Positions 7,525 to 16,022 of a stretch of 30,592 nucleotides of DNA are shown here, one piece after another (positions within the stretch are counted from its first letter, which is position 1; each line of letters begins with the position of its first letter). A program made the translations under genes and the position numbers. Below the pieces are notes generated by a model. It saw only the letters and a program-made list of their open reading frames with translations, did not search any database and had not been told where the DNA came from. The DNA is from Sabulitectum sp036743055 (lineage in GTDB: Bacteria > Fermentibacterota > Fermentibacteria > Fermentibacterales > JCC-6), in the NCBI GenBank assembly GCA_036743055.1, contig DAINQE010000023.1:1-30592 (forward strand). Reading direction: 5' to 3'.

Positions 7525-10510
7525 CACCGGTCCCCTCAATGGAAGCCCTGAAGGCCTCATAGTCCTCCCTTGTCTCGTGATCCATTCCGTAAGCCTCCCC
7601 GAGTTCGGTCGCCTCCTTCAGACACTCCCGCGCCTCAGACATTCTGCCCAGTTCGAGAAGTGCCCTTCCCTCACCTGTCCTGCAGGCGGCGAGCATGGAA
7701 TGGTCCTCCGCCAGGTAGCTTCTTCTGTGGGCCTCCCTGAAGAAATTCACGGCCATGTCGGACCTGTCGGTCCTGATCATCAGCCATCCCAGGTTCCCCA
7801 GTGCCCTGGCCTGGGTGGTCAGCGCATTCACGGAACAGGAATATCGCAGGGCCCTGCGGGATTCCTCCATGGCCTCTCCGAGCCTGTTCATTCTTGACAG
7901 TACGGTGGACAGGTTCAGGTGGGCCACCGCCATTGCCCTCCTGTCACCGGATCTGGCTATCATCTCCAGGGCCTTTCTTTCGTGCATCTCCGCCTCTTCC
8001 AGCCTTCCGGCGGACTTCAGCGCAAGACCCAGGTTCGAATGAAACGACATTATCCCCCTGGTGTGTCCCGTTTCCTCTGCTATTTCTATTGCGGTCCTCA
8101 GGGTCTCTATTGCTTCCTGTATCTCACCGAACCTGGCAAGCTGACCGCCCAGGTTTCCCAGAGTAATGCATTCTCCCCTTCTGTTTCCCGCTTTCCGGTG
8201 AATTGCCAGGGCATCCCTGTACCTCTGGAGGCCGGACTCCCTCTGACCCATGTTGATCTCCACCTGACCCATGAACGCCAGGGCATTGGCCTCTATGGAA
8301 AGGCTACCGCACTTTCTGCCCAGTTCCAGGGTCCGTGAGTAATGGGAAAGGGCTTCATCGTGGCTTCCAGTCCTGTGCATCAGTATTCCCATGTTACCGT
8401 GAAGCCTGGCAAGGGAAGGGGTATCAAGAGCATCTCTGTGCTCCAGTGCCCTGCTGAAGGCTGAGAGCCCTCCCTTCCTGTCTCCGGTGGCCAGATAGAG
8501 GGAGCCTGCGGAGCTCAGTGCCTGTGCCTCCATCCCATGGTCACCTGCGGCGGCTGCCTTCTGTGCGGAAAGCTCATAGAGGTCTATCGCCTCTCTGAGA
8601 GGGAGCCCCAGGTTTTCGGTGGCCTGGGCTGAGAGAAAGAGCGCCTGGGCCAGTTTCGCTCCCTTCAGGGAATCCCTGATGACCTCAAGTGACTCGTGTG
8701 CAACCCTGAACCTTCCCATGGTGAGATGGAGCCTGGCGTCCAGCAGCTTCAGTTCGGTGGACTCTTCCCCCATCCTTTCGTGGAGTACCCTGGATATGGA
8801 TTCAGCCCTGACGGCATCACCCATGTCCAGGCACTGGGAGAGTGCCTCCATAAGCCATGGAAGCGCGCTTTCGTCGGAATCCGATTCCATCCAGTGCCGG
8901 GCGATGGCAATGGCCCCGGTTCCTGTTCGGCGATCCCTGGCAAGCCCGGAGAGGAGGCCGGCTGCGGTCCGGTGGATCATTCTTCTGTTCCCGGGCGTTA
9001 TTGTCCTGTAAACGGTTTCCGCCATTATCGAACTGGTGAAGGAGAAACTGGACCCGCTGGAAGAACGGAGGAAGCCTGTGTTCATCAGTCTTGACAGCAT
9101 TATTCCGTGGTTCTCCCCACCCAGCCTGGAGTGAACCCCCTGGAACTCCTCCATGGTGAAACCAGCCCCCAGGGCCGATGCCACCTGGAGTGCGTACCTT
9201 TCCCCGGTGTCCAGGGCTCCAAGCCTTGCCTGCAGAAGGGATTCCGCGCTCAGGGGTATGACATTGTCCGGCTCTTCCCGGATGAACCAATGCCCGGACC
9301 TGTTCCTGCCCACGGCGCCGTTTTCCATTACATGGAGTACCAGTTCCATCACGAGAAGAGGGTTGCCGGCGGTACTTTCCATGAGGAACTCAGTAAAACG
9401 TGCCCCTTCTCCTCCGGATGGTCTTCCAAGGATCGACCCCACCAGTTCCTCCACCGCTTCCGGTTGAAGACCGTCCACGGTGAGTTTTTCTGACCTTGAC
9501 TCCAGAGAACCCCCGGGGAGTGACCGGGAGCTGAGGATAAGGAATGCACCGGAATCGCACAGGGACTGAAATATCTGTTCCAGCAGCTTCTTCGAGGCAT
9601 CGTCCGCCCAGTGAAGGTCCTCTATGCTGATGATCAGTTCTCCCCTTAAGGAAAGTTTCCTGACCTGGGACATGACCGTTCCGTAGGGATCGAAGGAGCC
9701 ACGCTCCATGAGGGGATTCCACATGCCCAGGGGGGGCTGGTCCCAGAGCCTGTTGGAGAGACGAACCACATTTACGGAAGGGCCTGCGCTGCTCCCAAGG
9801 AACTCATCTATAAGCCTTGTCTTTCCTGTGCCGGGTTTACCGGTAACCATTACGGGAGGATGGCAATGCCATTTCCTCCAGGAAGAGAGGGCGCTGCTGA
9901 GGTGGTCCATCTCCCTTTTCCTGCCCACAAGGGGAACCCTGGCCAGCAGGGGGTGGGAAACGACCCGCCCGGCTCCCGGGACCGGCTCCCAGCCGGTGTC
10001 GAGTTTTCTCCAGCCGCAGTAGCCGCCGCATGAAGCCCTTATTTCATCGGATACCACCAGCATGCCAGGCTCCGCACCAGACAAGAGATCCGCAGCTTCG
10101 GACATGACGCCCTCCGCATTCACGGGCAGCCTGGCTCCCCCTGTGTCTATCGAGGCCTCTCTCCATACTATGCCGGTTCTTCCGGTGAAAACGGGTTTCC
10201 CATTGGAAGTGGTGACGCTTCTGTTGACCATGGCTATGGTCTTCATGATCCTGAGTCCGCAGTCAACAGCCCTCACCGGTGCAAGCTCGGCGCTCCTTCC
10301 CGTTCCGAAGAATCCGAAGAGCATACCGTTTCCCGATTCTGCGGTACTCCCTCCGCAGAGGGATATGCAGTTCCCCAGTTCAGAGAAGAGCAGCCTTCGC
10401 TCAACATCGGTGCCCCCCCCGGATATCTCCGACGCCAGGACCGCGATGCGCTTGGACTCTTCGGGATACGGAATACTCGAAGGACCGCCTGTGCGGTTAT
10501 TGCCGGTCAA
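7508..10510 (-). CDS. Signal-transduction ATPase: degenerate cyclase domain, AAA ATPase and TPRs
   Basis: This 1000-residue cytoplasmic protein has three parts. Residues about 17-160 resemble a class III nucleotide-cyclase domain (RIAVLASEISGG, later SGNGMLFGFFG and PVNAEGVMSEAADLL). The two metal-binding Asp positions read as Glu and Asn, so catalysis is doubtful. Next is an AAA/STAND-type ATPase module: PLVGRKREM, Walker A GKPGTGKT (about 224-231) and Walker B LIISIEDLHWADD (E297, D298). The second half is TPR repeats with units such as ALNNLG-type AFMGQVEINMGQRESGLQRYRDAL. Such proteins usually act as large sensors or regulators. I choose TTG 10510 because AGGAGG at 10525-10520 precedes it by 9 bases. 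An upstream extension to 10618 or beyond would run through the divergent promoter and has no strong ribosome site. Confidence 0.8.
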   Translation of the reverse strand: MTGNNRTGGPSSIPYPEESKRIAVLASEISGGGTDVERRLLFSELGNCISLCGGSTAESGNGMLFGFFGTGRSAELAPVRAVDCGLRIMKTIAMVNRSVTTSNGKPVFTGRTGIVWREASIDTGGARLPVNAEGVMSEAADLLSGAEPGMLVVSDEIRASCGGYCGWRKLDTGWEPVPGAGRVVSHPLLARVPLVGRKREMDHLSSALSSWRKWHCHPPVMVTGKPGTGKTRLIDEFLGSSAGPSVNVVRLSNRLWDQPPLGMWNPLMERGSFDPYGTVMSQVRKLSLRGELIISIEDLHWADDASKKLLEQIFQSLCDSGAFLILSSRSLPGGSLESRSEKLTVDGLQPEAVEELVGSILGRPSGGEGARFTEFLMESTAGNPLLVMELVLHVMENGAVGRNRSGHWFIREEPDNVIPLSAESLLQARLGALDTGERYALQVASALGAGFTMEEFQGVHSRLGGENHGIMLSRLMNTGFLRSSSGSSFSFTSSIMAETVYRTITPGNRRMIHRTAAGLLSGLARDRRTGTGAIAIARHWMESDSDESALPWLMEALSQCLDMGDAVRAESISRVLHERMGEESTELKLLDARLHLTMGRFRVAHESLEVIRDSLKGAKLAQALFLSAQATENLGLPLREAIDLYELSAQKAAAAGDHGMEAQALSSAGSLYLATGDRKGGLSAFSRALEHRDALDTPSLARLHGNMGILMHRTGSHDEALSHYSRTLELGRKCGSLSIEANALAFMGQVEINMGQRESGLQRYRDALAIHRKAGNRRGECITLGNLGGQLARFGEIQEAIETLRTAIEIAEETGHTRGIMSFHSNLGLALKSAGRLEEAEMHERKALEMIARSGDRRAMAVAHLNLSTVLSRMNRLGEAMEESRRALRYSCSVNALTTQARALGNLGWLMIRTDRSDMAVNFFREAHRRSYLAEDHSMLAACRTGEGRALLELGRMSEARECLKEATELGEAYGMDHETREDYEAFRASIEGTGDGQGS

Positions 10511-10519
10511 TCGAAACAG

Positions 10520-10525
10520 CCTCCT
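10520..10525 (-). promoter_or_regulatory. Ribosome binding site deciding a TTG start
   Basis: AGGAGG on the minus strand, 9 bases upstream of TTG 10510. It is the best Shine-Dalgarno match in the divergent region. It supports a TTG start for the AAA/TPR regulator over ATG codons that overlap the opposite gene's promoter. Confidence 0.6.
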
Positions 10526-10582
10526 GTAAAGCGGGTCTCTGGAAACTAAGAAAACAGACAGGCTGCGCCAATGACCCTGATA

Positions 10583-10611
10583 TTGACTATATGAATATAT
10601 GTTCATATTGT
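10583..10611 (+). promoter_or_regulatory. Sigma-70-type promoter of the ArsR-ahcY operon
   Basis: TTGACT at 10583-10588 and TATTGT at 10606-10611 are separated by 17 bases, a good sigma-70 match in an otherwise GC-rich region. Transcription would start near 10617-10619, right at the candidate start codons of the ArsR-type gene, so the message may have almost no leader. The spacer contains the palindromic operator described separately. Confidence 0.6.
10589..10608 (+). promoter_or_regulatory. Palindromic operator, probably for the ArsR-type regulator
   Basis: The sequence ATATGAATATATGTTCATAT has perfect 7-base inverted arms (ATATGAA/TTCATAT) around a 6-base centre. It is AT-rich and typical in size of ArsR-family operators. 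It fills the spacer between the -35 and -10 boxes and overlaps the -10 box, so bound repressor would block polymerase. The regulator encoded immediately downstream is the obvious candidate, giving autoregulation. The dyad also lies about 80-100 bases upstream of the divergent AAA/TPR gene and could influence it. Confidence 0.6.
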
Positions 10612-10616
10612 ATGGC

Positions 10617-11549
10617 ATGGAAACGAGAATGGAAAACCTTTTCAGGGCACTGGGCGAGCGGAATCGACTGAGGATGGTCCTCCTTCTGGAAAGGGGGCCT
10701 CTGAACGTCACCGAGCTTGTGTCCATAATGGGGATATCCCAGTCCAACGCGAGCCACCACCTCAAGCTCCTGCTGGAAGCCGGCGCTGTAACACGCTCCG
10801 GAAGGGGTAACTGGGCCTATTACGGGATACGCAGGGAGGATCCCCTTGTGGACAGCATAGTGACCGAAGCCTTCCGGCACAGGGTTTCACTTGAGGGATT
10901 TCAGGATGACATGACGAGACTTGCAAGGTGTCTTTCCCGAAGGAAGGAATCCTCAAGAGAGTTTTTCAATTCCCTTGAACCGGGTCAGCTGGAGGAGATC
11001 GCCAGGTCAGTTCCCGATACTGCCTGCTGCCGGGATTTCCTTACTGAGAACATGCCTGAAGGAGCCCTGGCCGTGGACGTGGGAACCGGAAGCGGAAGGA
11101 TGATACCCTTCCTTCTGTCCAGGCACTCCAGGGTCCTGGCGGTGGACGGGTCCAGAGGTATGCTGGACATTGCCCTGAGAAACTCTTCCTCCGCAGGATT
11201 GTCATCCAGGGTTGAGTTCAGACTGGGCGAGGCGGAGCATCTTCCAGTGGAGAACGAAGGAGCCGACTCCGTGATGATGCACATGGTTCTTCATCACTGC
11301 GGAGTTCCGTCCAGGGCGGTGGCGGAGGCCGCCAGGGTCCTCAGGCCCGGCGGGGTTCTGCTTGTGGTGGAACTGGCCGAACACTGCGACGGAAGATACA
11401 GGAACAATCAGGGGGATCTCTGGCCGGGTTTTACCGGGAACACCATCAGGGAATTCATGGAGGAGGCCGGGTTGAAACCCGCCGGAACATCGTTGTGCGG
11501 AAGCGAAAGTGTTCTCGCCGCTGCGGGAACGAAGGGAGAAAAAGAGTGA
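10617..11549 (+). CDS. ArsR-family regulator fused to a SAM-methyltransferase domain (SahR-like)
   Basis: This is a protein of about 310 residues. Residues 5-75 form an ArsR-type winged helix (MENLFRALGERNRLRMVLLL, then VTELVSIMGISQSNASHHL, then GRGNWAYYGI). From about 140 there is a class I methyltransferase fold: VDVGTGSGR with D154 and G156 as motif I, then VLAVDGSRGMLDIAL, VMMHMVLHHCG and LRPGGVLLVVEL. This fusion, next to S-adenosylhomocysteine hydrolase, is known for SahR regulators, which respond to S-adenosylhomocysteine through the methyltransferase-like domain. I infer the same here. The start could be ATG 10617 or 10629; 10599 lies inside the operator and is less likely. The stop overlaps the GTG of ahcY (GTGA), so the two are translationally linked. 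No metal-binding Cys pair of arsenic sensors is seen. Confidence 0.8.
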   Translation: METRMENLFRALGERNRLRMVLLLERGPLNVTELVSIMGISQSNASHHLKLLLEAGAVTRSGRGNWAYYGIRREDPLVDSIVTEAFRHRVSLEGFQDDMTRLARCLSRRKESSREFFNSLEPGQLEEIARSVPDTACCRDFLTENMPEGALAVDVGTGSGRMIPFLLSRHSRVLAVDGSRGMLDIALRNSSSAGLSSRVEFRLGEAEHLPVENEGADSVMMHMVLHHCGVPSRAVAEAARVLRPGGVLLVVELAEHCDGRYRNNQGDLWPGFTGNTIREFMEEAGLKPAGTSLCGSESVLAAAGTKGEKE

Positions 11550-12958
11550 AAAGCGACTACAAGGTAAGGGACATCGGACTTTGGGAGTCTGGAAGGCGTG
11601 AGATCGAGATAGCGGAGCATGAGATGCCCGGCCTCATGGCCATAAGGGAAAAGTACGATTCTGAAAGACCCCTGGAGGGCCTCAGGGTAATGGGCTCCCT
11701 TCACATGACCGTTCAGACGGCGGTACTCATGGAGACCCTGGTCAGCCTTGGCGCCGATGTAAGGTGGGCAAGCTGCAACATCTTCAGCACCCAGGACCAC
11801 GCCGCCTCCGCCATGGCGAAGGCCGGAATACCTGTGTTCGCCTGGAAGGGAGAAACGCTTGAGGAGTACTGGTGGTGCACCAGGAAAGCGCTTTCCTATC
11901 CAGGCGGCCGGGGACCCAACCTGATCGTTGACGACGGCGGAGACGCCACGCTCATGATACATCTGGGCGTCGAGCTTGAAGAGGAGTATGAGAGGACAGG
12001 CACCCTTCCCGCGGCGGGTGAAGGGCCTGAGGACATGGTACGGCTCAGGGAGAACCTCATCTCTGGGCTTAAGGATGATCCTGACTTCTGGAGAAGGACC
12101 TCCCGGGAGATCATCGGCGTAAGCGAGGAGACCACCACCGGAGTTCACAGGCTCTACCAGATGCTCAAGGCCGGCAAGCTGCTCTTTCCAGCGTACAATG
12201 TGAACGATTCGGTGACCAAGAGCAAGTTCGACAATCTCTACGGATGCCGGGAGTCCCTTGCCGACGGCATAAAGAGGGCAACCGACGTAATGGTCGCCGG
12301 AAAAACCGTGGTGGTATGCGGTTACGGCGATGTGGGCAAGGGCTGCTGTCAGTCCATGAGGGGTTTCGGGGCGAGGGTCCTTGTTACGGAGATCGATCCC
12401 ATCTGCGCCCTCCAGGCCGCCATGGAAGGTTATGAAGTAACAACTCTTGATGACGCCGTTTCCGAAGGGGACATCTTCGTTACCACCACCGGCAACTGCA
12501 GGGTGATCACCGCAGAGCACATGAGCCGAATGAAGGATCAGAGCATAGTCTGCAACATCGGCCATTTCGACAATGAAATTGAGGTGGACAGGCTGGAGAA
12601 GTGGCCGGGAATACGGAAGATCGAGATCAAGCCACAGGTGCACAGGTTCCTCTTCCCCGACGGTCATTCCATCTACCTTCTTGCTGAGGGAAGACTGGTC
12701 AACCTCGGATGCGCCACCGGACATCCCAGCTTCGTGATGAGCAGCAGCTTCACCAATCAGTGCCTGGCACAGATAGCCCTGGCTGAGGAGAGGCCTGCGG
12801 TGGGGGTCTACATGCTTCCCAAGATCCTCGACGAGGAGGTTGCCAGGCTTCACCTGGGAAGGCTGGGGGTAAAACTGACAAGGCTTACCGAGGAGCAGGC
12901 TGACTACATCGGAGTTAGCGTTGACGGACCCTACAAACCTGAACACTACAGATACTGA
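11546..12958 (+). CDS. ahcY: S-adenosylhomocysteine hydrolase
   Basis: AhcY splits S-adenosylhomocysteine reversibly into homocysteine and adenosine, relieving product inhibition of methyltransferases. It uses tightly bound NAD. The 470-residue protein is full length. Near the N-terminus are HMTVQTAVLMETL and a CNIFSTQDHAASA segment, then VDDGGDATL. The NAD-binding loop VVVCGYGDVGKGCC has its GYGDVGKG at about 259-266. The C-terminus, DGPYKPEHYRY, is the family's near-invariant tail that reaches into the neighbouring subunit's NAD site. The start is GTG 11546, preceded by GGGAG at good spacing and overlapping the regulator's stop. The gene heads a run of SAM-using enzymes, which suggests that it drains the SAH made by the two methyltransferases downstream. 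Confidence 0.97.
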   Translation: MKSDYKVRDIGLWESGRREIEIAEHEMPGLMAIREKYDSERPLEGLRVMGSLHMTVQTAVLMETLVSLGADVRWASCNIFSTQDHAASAMAKAGIPVFAWKGETLEEYWWCTRKALSYPGGRGPNLIVDDGGDATLMIHLGVELEEEYERTGTLPAAGEGPEDMVRLRENLISGLKDDPDFWRRTSREIIGVSEETTTGVHRLYQMLKAGKLLFPAYNVNDSVTKSKFDNLYGCRESLADGIKRATDVMVAGKTVVVCGYGDVGKGCCQSMRGFGARVLVTEIDPICALQAAMEGYEVTTLDDAVSEGDIFVTTTGNCRVITAEHMSRMKDQSIVCNIGHFDNEIEVDRLEKWPGIRKIEIKPQVHRFLFPDGHSIYLLAEGRLVNLGCATGHPSFVMSSSFTNQCLAQIALAEERPAVGVYMLPKILDEEVARLHLGRLGVKLTRLTEEQADYIGVSVDGPYKPEHYRY

Positions 12959-13706
12959 TCCGGCCCTGATCGGGTTCAGGACCTCCGGGCTGAGGAGGGT
13001 TCCGCTCAGAGAGGTGGTATCCGGGCTCATAGAGGCCGGATACACCGCTCTGGAGTTCTGCCTGGAGCATCCGGAGGCATCACCGGGGACACTGGAATCC
13101 GCAGCGGGGGAGGGTTTCGCGATCTCTTCCGTGAGCTATCACGGCAAGCATGATCCCCCCGAGGTCAGGATTCAGGAGGTCAAACGTGCGGTGGCCCTGG
13201 CGGCCTCCGCCGGGGTTGGAACGGTGGTACTGGGATCGCCTGCTGCAGGCACCCCCTCAGCGCGGAGTTTCCCCGGGGAGGTGGTTCAGGTCTGCTCCAT
13301 CTGCCGCGGTTCAGGAATACGGCCCGCCTGGGAGACCGAACCGGGAACCGTTCTGCACTCCCTCGAGGAGTGGTACGGGCTGATCGAACCGCTTGATCCA
13401 TCAGCCGGGATCAATCTTGACCTGGGGCATCTTCACTTTGCGGGGGAGTGCACCGTGGAAGCCATCTCCCGGCTGGGTTCCAGGATACTCCATATCCATC
13501 TGGAGGGGATGAGAAGGGGTATCCATGAACACCTGATACCCGGCAAAGGGGACATAGACTGGGCAGAAGCGCTTCAGGGCCTTGAAAATGCCGGATACCG
13601 GGGCCCCCTGGTGGTGGACCTTTTCCGCCTTCCTGAAGACTGGATACCTTACGCCAGGGAAGCATGTATTGCCATGAAATATATCCTTGGCTATGCTAAG
13701 GGCTGA
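12921..13706 (+). CDS. Sugar-phosphate isomerase/epimerase-like TIM barrel
   Basis: This 261-residue protein belongs to the xylose-isomerase-like TIM barrel (AP endonuclease family 2) superfamily. Visible signatures are EAGYTALEFCLEHPEA near the N-terminus, GVGTVVLGSPAAG, and a metal-ligand set WETEPG, INLDLGHLHFAG and ILHIHLEGMRRGIHEH. The closing IPGKGDIDWAEALQGLENAGYRGPLVVDL is also typical. These enzymes isomerise or epimerise sugars and related polyols with divalent metal; the substrate cannot be told. The best start is TTG 12921, which has GGAG a few bases upstream and overlaps ahcY by 38 bases. No ATG or GTG lies before the first barrel strand. The strong overlap ties it to ahcY. It may supply a sugar or polyol for the activated head group suggested by the downstream nucleotidyltransferase. 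Confidence 0.85.
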   Translation: MTDPTNLNTTDTDPALIGFRTSGLRRVPLREVVSGLIEAGYTALEFCLEHPEASPGTLESAAGEGFAISSVSYHGKHDPPEVRIQEVKRAVALAASAGVGTVVLGSPAAGTPSARSFPGEVVQVCSICRGSGIRPAWETEPGTVLHSLEEWYGLIEPLDPSAGINLDLGHLHFAGECTVEAISRLGSRILHIHLEGMRRGIHEHLIPGKGDIDWAEALQGLENAGYRGPLVVDLFRLPEDWIPYAREACIAMKYILGYAKG

Positions 13707-13735
13707 ATAATAATCTGAAAGAAGGTGTGCTCCGA

Positions 13736-14752
13736 ATGGGGATCGCTCTTGGAGTGGGACTTACATCGGCCTGCAGTTTCAACTGCAGGCACTGCTATTC
13801 AGGCGGCGGCACCGATCCTGAGGAGATGGATATCGGTCTCCTTTTCCAGTTCATCCGCAGGCTGGATGTGGATTCGGTGAACCTGGGAACAGGGGAATCC
13901 TCGCTGCACCCGGAGTATCACACCGTCATCGAAGATCTGTGCAGCATGGGCATCCCAGTGGCCCTCACCACCGCAGGTCCCAGCGTGGAAGCACTTTCTG
14001 ACAATGAACTCCGAAAGCTCCACGATGTTGATTTCTCCCTTGACTTTCCCGTGGGGAACCTGCACGATGAATGGAGGGCTCCCGGGGCCTTCCGCATGGT
14101 GACCCGTGGGATCGAACGCTGCAGACGAAACGGTGTAACCGCCTCCGTTGCAATGTGTCTCATGGCCCAGAACGCGCCATTCATGGAGGATATGTGCCTT
14201 CTCTGCAGGGACCTTGGGGTATCGCTGAGGATCAATGCTTACAAGCCGGTTCATACATTCGAGTACATGCCTGACTATGAAGCGTTCTGGAAGGCCGTTG
14301 ACGATTTCTTCCGCCTTTCCACAAGAGCGGTGTCCTCGGAGCCTGTGGTGAACGCCGCCCTGGCCGGGATAACTGGGAAAAGGCTTTTCCCCGGCGCTGG
14401 GAGCCCATGTGGAATCCATTCCCTGAGGCTTCGCCCAGGGGGGGGAATACTGCCCTGCGTCTACTGGAACGAGAGCAAGGTTACCATGGAGGACCTGATC
14501 ACCGGAAGCGGTTCCCTTCCCGGGGAACCTCTTTGCGGGATCCCCGGGTTCTGCGAAGGCTGCCCGGTACTGGATATCTGCAGGGGAGGCTGCGCCGGGA
14601 GAAGGCTTTATACCGGCAAGGACCTTCCCGACGCATACTGTTTCCGTACCCCGGGCAGAAGTGTTCCGGACCTGACCGTTCCCGAGCCGCTGGAGGGGAA
14701 CGACTACGTTCACGCTTCCTACCTCTGTACGATGATAGGCGAGTTCACCTGA
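13736..14752 (+). CDS. Radical SAM protein with SPASM-like C-terminal domain (first of three)
   Basis: This 338-residue enzyme carries the radical SAM cluster motif C13-S-F-N-C17-R-H-C20 almost at its N-terminus. A LGTGESSLHPEY segment occupies the GGEP-like position of the barrel. The C-terminal part has the Cys pattern of a SPASM domain: C225, C241, C267, C273, C276, C282, C286 and C302, with the core CEGCPVLDICRGGC. SPASM enzymes bind extra [4Fe-4S] clusters and often modify peptides or proteins; the substrate here is unknown. GTG 13727 is an alternative start, but ATG 13736 sits about 10 bases after GAAGG and is preferred. The 29-base gap before it is the largest space between genes in this run. 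It differs in sequence from the other two SPASM proteins. Confidence 0.85.
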   Translation: MGIALGVGLTSACSFNCRHCYSGGGTDPEEMDIGLLFQFIRRLDVDSVNLGTGESSLHPEYHTVIEDLCSMGIPVALTTAGPSVEALSDNELRKLHDVDFSLDFPVGNLHDEWRAPGAFRMVTRGIERCRRNGVTASVAMCLMAQNAPFMEDMCLLCRDLGVSLRINAYKPVHTFEYMPDYEAFWKAVDDFFRLSTRAVSSEPVVNAALAGITGKRLFPGAGSPCGIHSLRLRPGGGILPCVYWNESKVTMEDLITGSGSLPGEPLCGIPGFCEGCPVLDICRGGCAGRRLYTGKDLPDAYCFRTPGRSVPDLTVPEPLEGNDYVHASYLCTMIGEFT

Positions 14753-14753
14753 C

Positions 14754-16022
14754 ATGGGAACGGTCTCGCCCTTCGTTCACCGGTACGATGTGGACGGTAC
14801 CGTACTCTTCTTCCATTCCCTGACCCTGGATCTTGCCACCTCAACGGCCTCCTTCCCGAAAAAAGAGGAGGAAGAGGGGATACTGCGGAGTTACAGGGCT
14901 TCCGTGGCGGAGGACAGGGGCATCGTAATGGGAACCTTCTTCATCACCACAAGGTGCGTGAGGAAGTGCGAATACTGTTTCATAAGGGACCTTCCCGGGG
15001 AGGATCTCTCCATAGGGGAGATAGACAGGGCCCTGGACCTCATGGGGAACGGTCCTGCGGACCTGCTGCTCTACGGAGGGGAACCCCTGCTGAGGCAGGA
15101 CCTTGTCAGATACACCGCAGAAAGGCTTAAGGGATCATCCGCCCGTATCAACCTGATCCTGGCCACCGGTGGAGTACCGTTGGACACCGCCCTGGCGCGC
15201 CTTCTTGCCTCCATTGACGCTTTCATGATAGTATCCATTGATGGGCCCCCCGGGGTTCAGCGGTTCCAGAGGCCCATGGTCGGCGGAGGGGACTCCTTCG
15301 CCCTTGCGGAAGAAGCCTTTCATTCCTTCAGGGACGCCGGCTGCAGGGTGGGAATATCCATGACCATGACACGGCGTTCAGCGGGGGAGACCCTGGATTC
15401 ATTCATATGGCTCATGGAGAGGTTCCAGCCCGACGACATGGGACTCAATCCCTGGCTCCATCCGGTTTCCCGTGGACCGAACCCCTGCCAGGCGGAACCT
15501 GAAGAGTCGTTCCAGGCGGTGACGAAGTGCATGGAGGCCGCCATCGAAGGGGGCATGTACATCGAGCAGCTGGCCAGAAGGGTGCGGCCCTTCTCCTCCC
15601 GCTCGCCCAGGCTGAAGGACTGCGCCTCCTCCGGAGGAAGGCTGGTCATCACCCCTGGGGGCTATGCTGGCACCTGCGACTGCATGACCTGCAGGGGTAT
15701 CAACTCCGTTCCATTGGATGACAGGGAAGGTATAAAGGGGCTGATGAACGGTTTCAGGGAACTCTCTCCGGTGAATTTCGAGGGGTGTCTCCGGTGTCCG
15801 GCGCTGGCCATCTGCGGCGGGGGATGCAGGTACGACGCCTCAATGCTCTCCGGAAGCCTCTCCGGTGTATGGGAGACCAGATGCGCCTTCGAGAGAAGGT
15901 TCCTGGCCTGGATGATAGAACGGGCAGCCAGGCATGGAAGGGATTCTCTGATCCCCAGGGGCGGATTCCGGGAGAGGGCGGTTCCAATGCCTGTGGGCAC
16001 CATGCTGGGAGAGAGCCGATGA
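14754..16022 (+). CDS. Radical SAM/SPASM enzyme, peptide-maturase-like (second of three)
   Basis: This 422-residue protein has an N-terminal extension with YDVDGTVLFFHSLTLDL. That recalls the short strand-rich leader (often LYNxLTxxLxxLD) of peptide-modifying SPASM maturases. The radical SAM motif is C68-V-R-K-C72-E-Y-C75, followed by LLLYGGEPLLRQD, the GGEP SAM-contact strand. The C-terminal SPASM region includes a DCASSGGRLVITPGG stretch and FEGCLRCPALAICGGGCRYD. It is clearly a paralogue of the next gene: GMYIEQLARRVRP here matches GVFVDQIARRISP there, and the order of cysteine motifs is the same. The start is ATG 14754, two bases after the upstream stop. The substrate is unknown, and no small peptide gene lies nearby inside the run. 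Confidence 0.87.
   Translation: MGTVSPFVHRYDVDGTVLFFHSLTLDLATSTASFPKKEEEEGILRSYRASVAEDRGIVMGTFFITTRCVRKCEYCFIRDLPGEDLSIGEIDRALDLMGNGPADLLLYGGEPLLRQDLVRYTAERLKGSSARINLILATGGVPLDTALARLLASIDAFMIVSIDGPPGVQRFQRPMVGGGDSFALAEEAFHSFRDAGCRVGISMTMTRRSAGETLDSFIWLMERFQPDDMGLNPWLHPVSRGPNPCQAEPEESFQAVTKCMEAAIEGGMYIEQLARRVRPFSSRSPRLKDCASSGGRLVITPGGYAGTCDCMTCRGINSVPLDDREGIKGLMNGFRELSPVNFEGCLRCPALAICGGGCRYDASMLSGSLSGVWETRCAFERRFLAWMIERAARHGRDSLIPRGGFRERAVPMPVGTMLGESR

Noticed and set aside
10511..10765. N-terminal extension of the AAA/TPR regulator up to 10765
   Set aside because: It would run through the divergent promoter and into the ArsR-type gene. A strong ribosome site points to TTG 10510 instead.
11500..11560. 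SAM- or SAH-type riboswitch before ahcY
   Set aside because: The start of ahcY overlaps the stop of the regulator, so there is no leader to hold one; control by the palindrome upstream is more likely.
11408..13045. 545-residue open frame on the minus strand, opposite ahcY
   Set aside because: The plus strand encodes an unmistakable AhcY. The antisense product shows no motif and no ribosome site was found for it.
13707..13735. Precursor peptide gene for the SPASM enzymes
   Set aside because: This 29-base space is the largest within the radical SAM run and is too short. No small frame with its own ribosome site was found between the other genes.
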